Position numbers and translations under genes: made by a program. The notes under the pieces were generated by a model that did not search any database, had not been told where the DNA came from, and saw nothing but the letters and a program-made list of their open reading frames with translations. From NCBI GenBank assembly GCA_020205615.1, contig CM035170.1, positions 36,418,183 through 36,482,182 on the forward strand: a DNA stretch of 64,000 bases, in the 5' to 3' direction. Of this stretch, positions 23,505 through 35,463 are shown in pieces. The stretch's first letter is position 1; each line of letters begins with the position of its first letter. This stretch comes from Panax quinquefolius (taxonomy: Eukaryota > Streptophyta > Magnoliopsida > Apiales > Araliaceae).

Positions 23505-25349
23505 TATAAGACCCCGAATTTTATGAAATAAAAATATTCAATTTTCTTATAATTATTATTCTATTTAGTAAATGGTTAAATTGATAAAAGGTTAAAGTTA
23601 AGGGTGATATGTGAAAAAAATTTCAAGTAAGCAAGTTGTCATAAAATAATCGGTGATAAAAGTACAGTAATACACGTGGTTGCCTAGTAGCACACGGTAT
23701 TGTACTATATTTTTTATTATTGATGCTTACGTGAGAAGTCACTCAGTTTATTCAATTATTGTCACAATATTTTATATTATTAAATCAATAATTGAGACGA
23801 CAAAGTTATTCATAATATTATTTGCATGATTGATATTGTCTAGAAAGTTTTATCAAGGAAAGGGATTTGGTCACGTAATTGCGCGCCAATAAGGATAAAT
23901 CCTTATCGGAAAGCCCCCTTTTTCCTGGGAATGATCTGGTTGTTACTATTCACGGGGTACTATTCACGAAGTACTATTCACGACAAAAATTGATTTCTTT
24001 TCTGTCCAAATTATTTGGATACATGAATATTATTCTCGAATTTTACTCCATATTTAGTTATCATTTTGACAATTTGGATATTCTTGAATTCTGGATAAAT
24101 TGAATTATAAATTTCTAATATTTATCCTTGATTTCGCTTGATTGATGCTTATATCATTGTCATCATCCTCATGCTTATATTGTAACGAAAGTCATCTTTG
24201 GCTCGTAGTGCATAGATGGACTGTTGATTATTGGTTTTACAATTGTATATCTTTGACTTACGTGCAAAGATGGACTGTTGATTATTTATTTTATAGTTGT
24301 ATATCTTTGGCTTACATGCAAAGATGGATTGGTTATTATTGGTTTTACAGTTGTATATCTTTGACTTACGTGCAAAGACGAACTGTTGATTGATAGATTT
24401 GGCCCGTATTGCAAAGATGGACATGTGTATGGCATGATCATGACCACTAGTGATACTAACGAATATCCTTGGCCCATAGTGCATGGATAATTCGATGATG
24501 TGTTTGGCAGGATCATGACCATTAGTTAACATTTGAATGTCTTTGGCCGTAGTGCACTGACAAACAATTGATTGGTATGATCATGACCATTGGTTTTATA
24601 GTTGAATATCTTTGGCCCGTAGTGTAAAGATAGACAACTGATTGGTATTATCATTGTTATTACATTTGAACGTCTTTAGCCTTTGGGGTAAGGATATTGT
24701 GTAAACATTCTATTAAGCCTTTGTGGCAAGAAGAAACTGATGATTTACATGATTATAAATATGAATTATGAATTTAACTATAATCTTTAGTGGTTCAGGT
24801 GAACACAGATGATGAAAGTTCTCTTTTTCTTGGGTACAATAAAGAACTGTTGATGAGTATTACAGGAATGAAAATATTAACGATGGACTCTTAATTTGAA
24901 GGAGATACTAGACATTATGTTCTACCTGCAATTATGGTTGAAAATTGTTATCATCTACAATATGTTTTAAATCCTTGATTAATTACTGATGAAGGCTATG
25001 ATAAATTAATTATCTTAGTCATAATATTTCTTATTGGGCTAGTTGAGCTCACCATTTTGCTTTTCATTGTTCTCTTCAGGAAATGAGAACGTAGCCGGGA
25101 CTTATCGGGGAATGGAGTGATGGTCCGAGTTGGTGGCTGTAGTGGTCCTCACTATTCTGTGAAATAGTGTGATAATAAATGTAATGAGGACTCCATTTGA
25201 GTTTGGATATTGTCTATGAGATAATATTCGTGTTAAAACTCTCAGCTACGCTTTTGTCGTATTGTATAAATTAAGTTTGAATTTGAATTATATACCATGT
25301 ATTTGGCGACTCAGAATGGGTTGTGTATACCTATTTTGGGGGAGTCACA
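23505..25349 (+). mobile_element. 3' LTR of NA+ element (family A2, internally shortened)
   Basis: Starts TATAAGACCCCGAATTTTAT (terminal TG changed to TA) right after the polypurine tract and ends TTTTGGGGGAGTCACA. About 1 kb is missing near 23940: the U3 block ending in CTGGTTGT jumps directly to the 14-bp repeat TACTATTCACGG, so the TATA region is absent. A 54-bp tandem repeat lies at 24194-24390. No gene is seen. Confidence 0.85.
24194..24390 (+). repeat. 54-bp tandem repeat (about 3.7 copies)
   Basis: Units built on GTATATCTTTGACTTACGTG with a longer linker than the 39-bp array, seen only in this LTR. The period is a multiple of three, so spurious open frames run through it on both strands. 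Confidence 0.8.
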
Positions 25350-25457
25350 TCTACAGAGGAATTGGGAGGCAATTGGAAGAGAAATCTTTGAAAACAAGAA
25401 GGAAGTAGCAATTAGCTAACATCTCCTAACAAAGCTAAACAAGTTTTAAGAGGAAAT
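25350..25457. other. Short spacer between two elements
   Basis: 108 bp between the NA+ 3' LTR and the Tekay-M 3' LTR, purine-rich and matching no other sequence in the window. It may be a remnant of older host DNA. No coding or RNA feature recognised. Confidence 0.4.
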
Positions 25458-28056
25458 TGTGATGCCCCCAAAATAGGTATACATCACCCATCTTGAGTCG
25501 CCAAATACATGGTACAGAATTTAAATACAAACTTCTTTGATACAGTACGACAAAATGTAGCTGAGAGTTTCAACACGGATAATGTCTCATAGAGAGTATA
25601 CAAACTCAAATAAAGTCCTCATTACAATTATTATCACACTATTTCACATAATAGTGATGACTACTATAGCCACCTATCTGGACCTTCACTCCGTTCCCCG
25701 ACTAGTTCCAGCTATATTCTCATTTCCTGAAGAGAACAATGAAAGCAAAGGGTGAGCTCAACTAGCCCAGTAAGAAATATTATGACTAAGATAATGCAGA
25801 ATAAATTATCATTAGCCTTCAATAGTGTTAAACTGATAAAATATAATAAACATCAAGTTTAACTGCAGCGGAACAAGCAATCCATTAGAAGAGTCAAGTA
25901 GAGCATGATATCTACTATATTCTATGATTTATAAAGTTTATCAATATTTTTATCACTGAGACTCAGCTTAATAAATAATTCACATCATCGAGTCATCCCT
26001 GCACTACGGGCTAAGGATATTCATTAGTATCACCAATGGTCATGATCATACCAACAACTGTCCATCAATGCACTATGGGCCAATGATGACTTTTACCACA
26101 TCATTTGTAACATTATGGGTCATGATTATACCAAATAATCCCTGGTCATAATCATACCAAACAACAGCCAATCTATGCCCTACGGCCAAAGATGACTTTC
26201 ATCACAATATAAGCATGAGGATGACGACAATGATATAAGAATTCAATTTAAATGAGAGCAAGGATAAATTTTAAAGATTTATAATTCAATTTATCCAGAA
26301 TTCAATAATGTCCAAATTGCCAACATGATATTGCTTTGTGGAGTAAAATTCAAGAATAATATTGTATAAAAAATAATTTGGACAAAAAATAAATCAATTT
26401 TTGTCGTGAATAGTACCCCGTGAATAGTAACCGAGTAAATAGTACCCCCTGAATAGTATTTTGGGAATAGTAACACGTGAATAGTACTTCGGGAATAGTA
26501 ACCCGTGAATAGTACCCCGACATGAAAAGATTAAAATTTATCAAGAATGCTCATAATAATATTTCCATGAAAAGATACTGGATGAAGCGCAAATATCAAG
26601 GATATTCTACTAATTTCATGGAGTATAGAAGCAATACTTATCAACATAACTGTAGAATTAGAAATATGAAACGAAATAATATTACTTATATACTACAGAA
26701 TATGAAAGAAAATATTATTTCTTACGAATATTGAACAAGAATAATATCACTTACGAATACGAAAGAAATAATACCCCTTACCTTAGTAGGAGATTAAATA
26801 TTGCATTAGTGTAGTAACATAATACTCTTCTTCTTTCTCTCTTATTCTCTCTATACTTTCTCTCTCTATAGCTTGAATGAATTGGTGAAAAATAATGAAG
26901 AAATGAGCTTCTATTTATAGGCTTGGCAGAGTAAGCGGGTAAAATAGTCTTTTCGCCATAATTTATGACATCATCGCATACATCATCGATCATATTACAT
27001 CATTTCTTACCTCGTCGTCTGATGACATCATCACTTACCTCATCGTCCGATGACATCATCGTTTACATCATAGAAATTCAGATTCAATTTGTTCTCTTCT
27101 ATATCCTTTTACTTTTATACCATGAATTTACTGTAATAATGTTACCATTCAAATTATAAAAAACATACTATTATATAATCACATCATACTAGTATAATGT
27201 AATATTATAATAATATATTTGAATGAATTATTTTATCGGAAAAGATAAAATACCAACTTTCAACAAATGTCACATGCTAAAAATTCCTCAATTTAAATCA
27301 ACATTGAATAAATATTTTCTTATCATAAATATCAAAAATTAATTATTCACAAATAATATTACAAAATTACAATATTGACAACTAGGTCGTTCCCAGAAAA
27401 GAGGGGGCTTTCCGATAAGGATTTCTCCCTATTGGCGCGCAATTAGGTGACCAAACCCCTTTCCTCGACAGAACTTTCTAGACATTGTCAATAATGCAAA
27501 TAATATTATTATTCAAATAATATGAATTATTGATTTGATAATTTGAAATATTGTGCAATGACAATTATTTAATCAATAATATAAAATATCAACGTAGCAA
27601 TTATTGAATCAATAAAATAAAATATTGAACAGTAATTACTATAATAATTATTGAGTAGTGACTTCACGTAAGCATCAATAATCCAAGATATCTGTATAAT
27701 ACAGTGCTACTATGCATCTGACCACGCCAGACATCGCATTTACTTTTACCACCGGGTATTTCAACAGCTTAACGGTAAAACTTTCATTATTATTTTTATA
27801 AAAGATATTTTTGTCGTTTTCTAACTCCGACAATAATTCTGTTATGGGGTCCACTAATGATTGTTCCATCGTACGGATATTCTCCGACCAAAAAGAATAT
27901 TTCCCGACCAAACGAATATTTTATAACAACTTGCTTACTTTGCAAAATTTATAAATATTACCCACAACTATAACATTATATCAAATTCACACCATAATAT
28001 TCAAAATGATATTTAGAGAAAAATTAATCTTTATTCATAAAAGTTGGGGTCTTACA
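25458..28056 (-). mobile_element. 3' LTR of Tekay-M chromovirus (family A2)
   Basis: On the minus strand it starts TGTAAGACCCCAACTTTTAT at 28056 and ends in the CTATTTTGGGGGCATCACA terminus at 25458. The polypurine tract lies just outside at 28057-28069. Inverted TATA CTATTTATAG at 26911-26920, preceded on the minus strand's downstream side by a CT/AG-rich microsatellite (26825-26875); 14-bp-type repeats at 26405-26520. At 2.6 kb it is shorter than A1 LTRs and lacks the LTR-embedded ORF segment. Confidence 0.88.
26405..26520 (-). repeat. 14-bp-type tandem repeat
   Basis: Units such as GTGAATAGTACCCCGTGAAT, an A2 variant of the TATTCACG repeat array. Confidence 0.75.
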
Positions 28057-28069
28057 ACCTCCCCTTCTT
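28057..28069 (-). other. Polypurine tract of Tekay-M
   Basis: Minus-strand AAGAAGGGGAGGT immediately upstream of the 3' LTR start; the expected plus-strand-priming site of a Ty3 element. Confidence 0.75.
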
Positions 28070-29370
28070 ATGAAATTTCATACTCGAAAATAGAGTACAT
28101 ACCTGGTATGTCGAAGAGGTGAGGATACCTTGACTTCATTTCAGATTCTAACTCCCAGGTCATTTCCTCAACATCGTGGTTTCTCCACAAAACTTTGACT
28201 TGAGGTATAACCTTGGAGCGTAGAATATGTTCCTTCTTATCCAAGATTTTAACAGGTACATCTTCATATGTTAAATCTTCCACTATTTCGTCCGTTTCTA
28301 ACTCAATAAAGTGGTTCGGGTCTTCCACATATTTACGTAACATGGATATGTGAAAAACGTTATGAACACGAGACATACTTGGCGATAAGGCGAGTCTATA
28401 AGCCACAGTTCCTACTCGATCGAGGATTTCAAATGGGCCAATGAATCGAGGATTGAGCTTTCCTCTCTTTCCAAATCTTGTAACTCCTTTCTATGGAGCA
28501 ACACGTAACAACACATGTTCTCCAACATGGAATTTCACGTCCTTTCGATGAAGATAATCATAACTCTTTTGTCGATCTTGTGAGGTCTTTATACGTTGCC
28601 GGATCATTTGAATCTTTTCTATAGTCAAACGTACCAATTCTGGTCCCAACAAAGTTGCTTCACCCACCTCATCCCAGCATACTGGAGAACGACATTTTCT
28701 TCCATATAAGGCCTCGAACGGAGCCATTCCGATACATGTTTGATAACTGTTGTTGTAAGAGAATTCCACCAATGATAAGAACTTATCCCAACTTCCTTTC
28801 AAGTTAAGGACACAGAGTCTTAATAGATCTTCCAGAATTTGAATAGTCCTCTCCGACTGCCCATCAGTCTGAGGATGATATGCCGAATTAAATTGTAAAT
28901 CTGTGCCCATAGCTTTTTACAAACTGACCCAAAAATGTGAAGTGAATCTTGGGTCTCGATCAGAAACTATGGATACTGGCATACCATGCAATCTTACAAT
29001 CTCATTTACGTACATACGAAAAAGACTTTCAAGTGTATAAGTTTCTCGTATAGGTAAGAAATGAGCAAACTTGGTCAATCTATCGACAATGACCCAAATT
29101 TCATCTATGCCTTGAGAAACCTTGGGAAGACCGGTAACGAAATCCATGGTAATCTGCTCTCACTTCCATTCTAGAATTTCAAGCGGTTGAAATGGACCTT
29201 TTGGCAATTGATGCTCCGCTTTGACACGTTGACATGTTAAACACCTTGAGATAAACTCTTATATCTCTCTCTTCATATTGCTCCACCAAAATGTATGTCA
29301 AATATCATGATACGTTTTGGTACTCCCAGGATGGATTGCAAATGGTGTGTTGTGCGCCTCCATCATGATC
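28065..29370 (-). pseudogene. Tekay-M pol: integrase and chromodomain
   Basis: C-terminal part of a Ty3/gypsy chromovirus polyprotein. Minus-strand order: integrase zinc finger from the 29370 junction (two His near AHNTPFAIHPG, two Cys in RCLTCQ), catalytic core with [12 protein letters not shown] and QSERT supplying the D, D and E residues, then the integrase C-terminal region and a chromodomain ending [20 protein letters not shown]. The chromodomain type suggests the Tekay/Del lineage. Stops occur in the zinc-finger segment, near 28914 and near 28488, so it is inactive although catalytic residues persist. Its upstream half continues at 41702 beyond the element B insertion. Confidence 0.9.
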
Positions 29371-29375
29371 TTATA
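29371..29375. repeat. Target duplication of element B, left copy
   Basis: TTATA, repeated at 41697-41701 after the right end of element B. Together they define a 5-bp target-site duplication. Confidence 0.85.
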
Positions 29376-30255
29376 TGTAACGCCCGAGAATTTCAAATTT
29401 TCAATGAATTAAATTTTTATATGATTATGTGGATTAAATGAATTTAATTGAGTTATTATGTAAGTAAGATGTTCGAAGGTCGTTCTATGACCTAGAATGT
29501 GTGAATGTGGTTAGTATTCTGGCTTTGTGCTAGAATTAATTGTTGTGAATTATCAAGACGAGAACGAAGGTTTTCTGAGATTGTTTACGTAAAAACACTA
29601 TTCATCCGATGACGTTCGGAGCTAGGGTTTGAAATTCTGAGAAACGCGTAATGTTAGAATATGACGATATTATGGAATATCCAATAATATTTTCGTTATG
29701 GCAAACGAAGTTTTTGCCTGCGGACTTAAAACCTAAGGGTTTGTGAAAGAGGTTTCCGAAAGGGAAATGTAAGATGTATAGTCGTTTTAATATTATACGT
29801 ATGAGATACGAGTATTATACTAGTATAAATACAAGTATGGTATGAAGAATAGTACGTCGTATTATACGATTATTGTATGAGTATTATACATAGAGAATAA
29901 GATTAGTATTCTAGAGTTAAGTTAAGACTTAATGGGTAATTCATTTGGTTGTATTAGGTCTAGCCAATCAATTGAATGAACAAGCCCAATGAATTAAAAG
30001 TGCAAGCCCAAGTTAAGGCCCAATGTTAATTAATGTCAAGCCCAATCCAAAAAGGTAAACCGTGAATCGAATCGGTGGGTCAAGGGATGGGTAAAACCCA
30101 TAGGGCAACCCATGGGGATGACCCATGGGCATGGTGGGCCGGCCACTTGATGGCCAAGCAAAGTGTCACTTGGTCACCAAGTATTTTGCTTGGTGACAAA
30201 GTTGTAAATAATTAAGGAGGTGCTAAATTGGACCATTTTGCCCCCATTGTATTTT

Positions 30256-30265
30256 CTATAAATAC
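30256..30265 (+). promoter_or_regulatory. LTR TATA box of element B
   Basis: CTATAAATAC, conserved exactly in the 3' LTR at 39281-39290. Likely core promoter for element transcription. Confidence 0.6.
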
Positions 30266-32016
30266 AAGGCTTAGGTTGAGTTTTTGGTTGTTTTAAAAAG
30301 CTTGTTCAACCTATATTGAGAGAGAGAGAAAGAGCTAGAATCATATAATCTTTCTACTTCCAAGCAAACCAATAGACGTTTATCAAGAACGTTAACTACT
30401 TCAAAGGTAAATTCCTATAAACTGTAATCTTCATCCTTTTCGATTTCTTTCTCATAGAAGAATCGTAAATGAGTGGAGAGTGTTTATTGAGAAAATATAA
30501 GAATGCCTATTAATGACCAAATCATGGATAGGTCATGACCAAATAGAAATCGTAAGTGTTTACGCGAGTTAAAACCATAAAAAGTCTGGAACGTGAACTT
30601 AGTTTGGAATAAACGTTCAAGAATCGTAATAGCTAAGGAATGTGTCTATTGCTTGGTTAGGATGTAGATATGAAATCCATGGAGTATTTCATGTGATTTG
30701 GCTTAGAGAACATTAGTAACGAAGTTATGGCGGATTTTACGGAAATAGACATTAAACGTCGAAAACATATAAAGTCCGGATTTAAGGTCAAAAGTTGTCG
30801 TGTGACTTGAAAATGTTAGTTTCCAATGTCAACACGTGGGATAAGGTAATTAAGAGTTGTTGGCGAAAGAATCATCGCATTCCGACTTATAACGAAGAAA
30901 ACGAGTATTGAACGGACGAAAATGTTAAACGAATGCTTAAAAATGAACTTAAAGGTGAATTCCGAGTTAACGGATTTGAAAATGTGAAATTCTTATATGA
31001 ACACGTAAAGGATGTAATTTGTGATTTGTAGGAATTCGAATGGGTCAATTCGGATGTAAAACAAACAAATTAGGAAGCCGGGAGTTTCGTTAAGAAACCA
31101 AATCTGTTTTGGCCAACCGCATGTGTTCTTGTGTCAGCAGCCACCCGTGTTATGTCGTCGCTAAAACCAAAAAAAAAAAGGTAAAATGGTGGCACCGCAG
31201 ACACGGACTCGTACCGAGTACCCGAAAACTTCACACCGCAGAACCACTAAAATATGGGGATGTCACGCAGCAATACATACATTGAGAAAAAGTTGACCAA
31301 GTTAGGTTTAGTTCCATTTTGAATGTTGACCTAAAGTAAGATGTTAAAGGTACTTAAAGTACATAATGAGACTTACTTTAAAACACTTATAAGATGTTAA
31401 TGTAAGAAGAAAGGGTAAGGTTTAATGGAAATTAAACAAAGAACACAAATACGTAATGAGTCAACCGTGAACGACGTTCAACGTTGGTAATTAACCATTT
31501 ATGATCGAATGTCGGTTAAGGATGTAAGAACGTTAATGAAACGTAACGAAGTATAAAGAATTGAATCAACTTTAATAACGAAGTTAATTCAAATAAACCA
31601 TAGAAGAGAAAGAAGTTGGTTAAAACCATAAAGTTAGTTTGTTTAATAACTAATTACAGTGTGCTATGCGAATGTATCATGTAGATCCTGTAAAGACTGA
31701 GAATAGTTGAATTGTAAATTCGAAGACGCTTGAAGGCAAGTCTTTCTTAACGCTTGTCTGACCTTCGTGTTAGTCAAGTTTTTACGTGATGTATGATATA
31801 CAATGCATGAATGGTAAATAGAAAAGAGTCGATGCCTATTTTATTCGGGCTGGACAAGTATTGAAGAGTTGATTGATTTGTTTACAAGTCTGTTGATATA
31901 GAACTGTTAACGCTATCCTATGCCAAGTATTTGGTACGGATGAGAAGGTAAGTTTGTCTATGTACAAACAAAAGTATTTTCATCGATTATTCGATGGGCA
32001 CGCGAGGTTGCCAAAT

Positions 32017-32038
32017 GTTAAACGTAAATACGTTTAAC
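32017..32038. repeat. Perfect inverted repeat in B LTR
   Basis: GTTAAACGTA-AA-TACGTTTAAC: 10-bp arms with a 2-base centre, also intact in the 3' LTR at 41056-41077. Could be a hairpin or a dimeric protein-binding site. Confidence 0.6.
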
Positions 32039-32659
32039 GTAAGAGTGTTGATCAACATAGAGTATAATAGGCTGATCACCTAGAAGTGCTCGTAAGTATA
32101 GATGGGTGGATGGCCTTAGTGACGGATATCCTTTTCAAGTATGAAAACGAAAAGAGTATGTTCAGGGTCTATTAACCGGTTCATTATTCCTAAGCTATTA
32201 TATATACTTGGGAATTGTTGTATGAGAAGTATTAGTCAAGTATTTCATAATGCTTCGTAGATAATTGTTCAGATATGGAAATTTAACATGTAATTGTTGA
32301 TGTGATATTCATATGATTCTGTGTTAAGACTTGTTGAGCTAGTTATGCTCATTCTTGCTTGAACCATATGTTTGCAGCTAAAGTCAACAAACCGAGAGTT
32401 CCATGAGAGATAAAGGCAAGGCTAAGAAGGACAATTAATCGTCGTGTAATAGACTAGTATATTTGTATGTAATATACTTATGAAGAACAATGAATGTATT
32501 CGGTTATGAACCTAGGAAAGGATTTATTACAAATGTAATACAAAGATAGTAATTACACTCATTTTGTTGTTATCTCAATGGAATGATTGTATAGATTGTA
32601 GTATCGTGGAGCACCATCTGTCAGGTTGGAAGATACCCAGATTTGGGGGCGTCACAGGT

Positions 32660-32671
32660 TGGTATCAAAGC
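32660..32671 (+). other. Primer-binding site of element B
   Basis: TGGTATCAAAGC three bases after the 5' LTR; one mismatch from the common plant initiator-Met-tRNA complement. Confidence 0.85.
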
Positions 32672-32897
32672 ATTAGGTTATAAAACTTAAGGGGGGGAAG
32701 AACCTTAGACTAATAACCTTGTAGGAAAGGAAGAGTTCGAAGAAAGTTAACTCGAGTCAAATGAGTTAATAAGGTATTGAGGAAACTCAGTACCAAAAGA
32801 TTTAAAAGATGGAAAGTAACCCTAAATGGATTAAATGTGATTTGTACTTATATTATTGTGTATAATGTACTAATCAATTTGTTATGTGTTATTGTAG

Positions 32898-33554
32898 ATG
32901 TCGGTTGATAGCTTGATGTATAGGGATATACATGTGATCAGCGAGGAGTCCGTGAACCGAGTTGAGACAGTACATGTGCCTATAGCAGACATACCTGTAG
33001 TGATTCTAGAAGAGTCAGAGCCTGAGGAATATTACTCGAAGGAGGACTATTCGGAGGAGACCATGGGGATATCATCATATTTGAATATGATGATTGATGT
33101 GGAGGATGACATGGAGGTAACATCGATTAATACGGTGATGTTTGCCCTAGAGTCTACACCTACCGAGACTATGAGGGCAATGTACCTCTCAGTGCTTGAC
33201 CGTAACGTGCAACTGCACAATATGGTGCAACACCAGAAGGAAGAGATCAGTGATCTCTATGGGGCGAAAGAGTCTACAGAGTCAGACTATGAGATAGAGC
33301 ACGATGAGAAAGTGCTCATGACTGATAAGACCCAGGACTATAAGAACGAGGTCATAGAACTTCGCAAGAAACTGGTTGAAAAAGACCAAAAGACACCACG
33401 AATGTCATATATAAATGACAGTGAGCACGAGGATTTCAAGCTTAAGATAGCTTGTTATTCTATTAAGTTGGGACAGACTCGACATACTATAAGTCGAGAT
33501 ATTGTGTCGATTCTGACGAACCAGAAGCATGAGAATGCTGTTAGACAGTATTAG
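32898..33554 (+). CDS. Extra ORF upstream of gag in element B, unknown
   Basis: An intact 218-codon frame between the primer-binding site and gag, where Tekay-type elements normally have only an untranslated leader. It starts at the first ATG after the leader (MSVDSLMYRD). Residues 36-56 are strongly acidic (EESEPEEYYSKEDYSEE); residues 85-160 are rich in E/K/L with heptad-like spacing (NVQLHNMVQHQKEEISDLY, ELRKKLVEKDQK), suggesting a coiled coil; the C-terminus is basic. I see no zinc knuckle, protease or transmembrane segment. It is unbroken, unlike the gag and much of the pol behind it. I do not recognise a family. It could be an accessory protein or a captured host fragment. Confidence 0.6.
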   Translation: MSVDSLMYRDIHVISEESVNRVETVHVPIADIPVVILEESEPEEYYSKEDYSEETMGISSYLNMMIDVEDDMEVTSINTVMFALESTPTETMRAMYLSVLDRNVQLHNMVQHQKEEISDLYGAKESTESDYEIEHDEKVLMTDKTQDYKNEVIELRKKLVEKDQKTPRMSYINDSEHEDFKLKIACYSIKLGQTRHTISRDIVSILTNQKHENAVRQY

Positions 33555-33849
33555 GAGTAGTATAGTGAATACTTTTGTGTAGTGACGTAAAACCCTCTTT
33601 TGTATAATTAAAGGGTAGTCTTTTTGTAAATCCCAATTTTGTAGAAGTCAATCATGGATGTATATGTAATAGCTTTTGGGCTATGGAAAGTAACTTGTAA
33701 ATAGTTTTGAACTATAAAGAAGCATTTTATATAAGGAAGTTTTTATTTTTAATTTGCTTTGTTGTGTATGAGTTATTGTCCAATTGTTTGACACTAATAA
33801 CGTAAGTAAGTAAATAAGTAATAACGAAATTTATTTATTTAATCGTAAA

Positions 33850-34850
33850 TGCCGCCAAGAAGAAGACAACGTAACCAAGAAGCGGAATCGCATAATGAGA
33901 ACGAGGGGGTCCTAATAACCCAATGCAAGAGTTCGTTAATTTATTAACTACCATTTTTAACCAAGTCCGGGTAGAGCACCATAGGACCTAGTGGTAGCCC
34001 GAACGACTACCTTTAAGGAATTTAAAAGTGTAGGTCCACCCAAATTAAGGGAACAACGGACCCAATGGAGGCCCGTATACGGGTCAAGGAAATAGAGAAG
34101 GCGCTTGTTATTACAACGATGAGGCGCAAAAGACCTCTTTATGCACCTATATGATGAAGGGGAAGCCAACTATCGGTGGGAGGCTCACCGGTGTGGGGGC
34201 GGAGCGGAAGTCATTATATGGGAACAATTTAAGAAGGTATTCTTTGAGAACTATTTCCCTACTAGCATGCAAGGAGAATGGAGATTAAGTTCTTAGAACT
34301 TAAGCAGGGGGACATGACTGTTCCCCAATATGAGGCCAAATTCAATGAATTGGCAAGGTTCGCCCACACCAAGTGGACACGGAGGAGAGGAAGGCTCAGA
34401 GGTTTGAAAGGGGGCCTAAAACCCCGCTCTATAAGTAGGATATCGGTTTTCCAGAGTGATTCCTACGGGACCATTCTGGAAAAGGCGATAATAGCAGAGG
34501 GTGGTAGCGAGGCGTTGACCCAATACCACAAGGATAGGAAGAATAAGGGTAAGGGAGAGGGAGGAAATAAGGCAGAGGTTGCCAGTGGAAGTGGCAATAT
34601 ACCTAAGAGGAAGAATTTTAACCCTGGGAATACTGGGGCAAAACAAGGGGATCATAAACAGAGGATGGAGGCATGTAAGACATGCAGTAAGACTCATCTG
34701 GGAGTCTGCCTGAAAGGTAAGATCGGTTATTATAATCGTAAGGTGAGGGTCATATATCTCCCAACCGTCCCTAATCCTAAGAAAAGCCGGGATGTTTTGT
34801 TTGTGGGTCAGTAGACCACATGGCAAGAAATTGCCCAAAGAAAGGGGCGG
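33850..34850 (+). pseudogene. Element B gag, frameshifted
   Basis: Capsid-precursor gene of the Ty3 chromovirus. It starts at ATG 33850 (MPPRRRQRNQEAES), loses frame within about 30 codons, and recovers a recognisable core at 34200-34370 (EQFKKVFFENYFPTS, then EIKFLELKQGDMTVPQYEAK, FNELARFAH). A basic linker follows. The zinc knuckle is intact at 34793-34834 (CFVCGSVDHMARNC) but in a different frame from the preceding ORF. At least three frame changes are needed to read it through, so no full Gag could be made from this copy. Confidence 0.85.
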
Positions 34851-34989
34851 AGGGTAGTAAGGGTTCTGGTAGTGGTAATTTAGTCATTACTGGACCAACA
34901 CCGTCAGTGGGTAGACCCTCAGCCCAAACATTTAATATGACAGTCCAAGATGTGGTTGTATCAACGGATGTAATGTAGGTATATCATTC

Positions 34990-35463
34990 CAAATAAACTA
35001 AATAAATGCTTACGTGTTATTTGACTCGGGTGCTACTTATTCTTTTATAGCATGTGGATTTGCTCAGCAATTGGGATTAAGTCCTGAAAAATTAGAAATA
35101 CCTTTATTCGTTAAGGTAGCAAACGAGGAGATAATTCCCATTAAACACATTCATAGGAATTGTTTCGTAGATATCAGGGGTAATAGATTATCGGTAGATC
35201 TTTTACCGATAAGGTTAAGAGAATTCGATGTGATTCTCGGTATGGATTGGTTAATTAACCATAAAGCAATAATAGATTATCATAGAAAGAGTGTGAACCT
35301 AAGGCTTCCTAAGAAACCTAAGGTGGTGTTTTATGGCAATAAATCACCGGGACGTTCTTGTTGTCTAACCATGACACAAGCTAGGAAGATGCTGAAGAAG
35401 GGGTGTAAGGGTTATCTGTGTCACGTGGTGGATACCCAAAGAGTGGGAACATCATTGGAATAG
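34990..35463 (+). pseudogene. Element B pol: protease
   Basis: Retropepsin-type aspartic protease domain that processes the polyprotein. The catalytic motif is FDSGATYSF at residues 3-11 of the open segment from 35014; the flap/strand region and the second conserved block (FDVILGMDWL, near residue 73) are present. Stops at about 34976, 34996 and 35007 separate it from gag, and a TAG at 35461-35463 separates it from the reverse transcriptase. Confidence 0.85.

Larger units (their letters stand above)
29376..32656 (+). mobile_element. 5' LTR of chromovirus element B
   Basis: 3281 bp, TGTAACGCCCGAGAATTTCA to ATTTGGGGGCGTCACA. Paired with 38393-41696, nearly identical over most of its length. 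A short divergent patch lies at about 31103-31294. TATA CTATAAATAC at 30256-30265, followed by an AG-rich GAGAGAGAGAAAGAG tract. A perfect inverted repeat lies at 32017-32038. No coding sequence recognised inside. Confidence 0.95.

Noticed and set aside
24142..24532. Open frames on both strands in the NA+ LTR with repeated Tyr/Trp or Ile-Tyr-Asn units
   Set aside because: By-product of the 54-bp tandem repeat; both strands are open over the same bases and no codon signal is seen.
32898..33554. Reading the extra ORF of element B as the gag gene itself
   Set aside because: A gag core and zinc knuckle are found separately at 33850-34850, and this ORF has no capsid or knuckle motifs.
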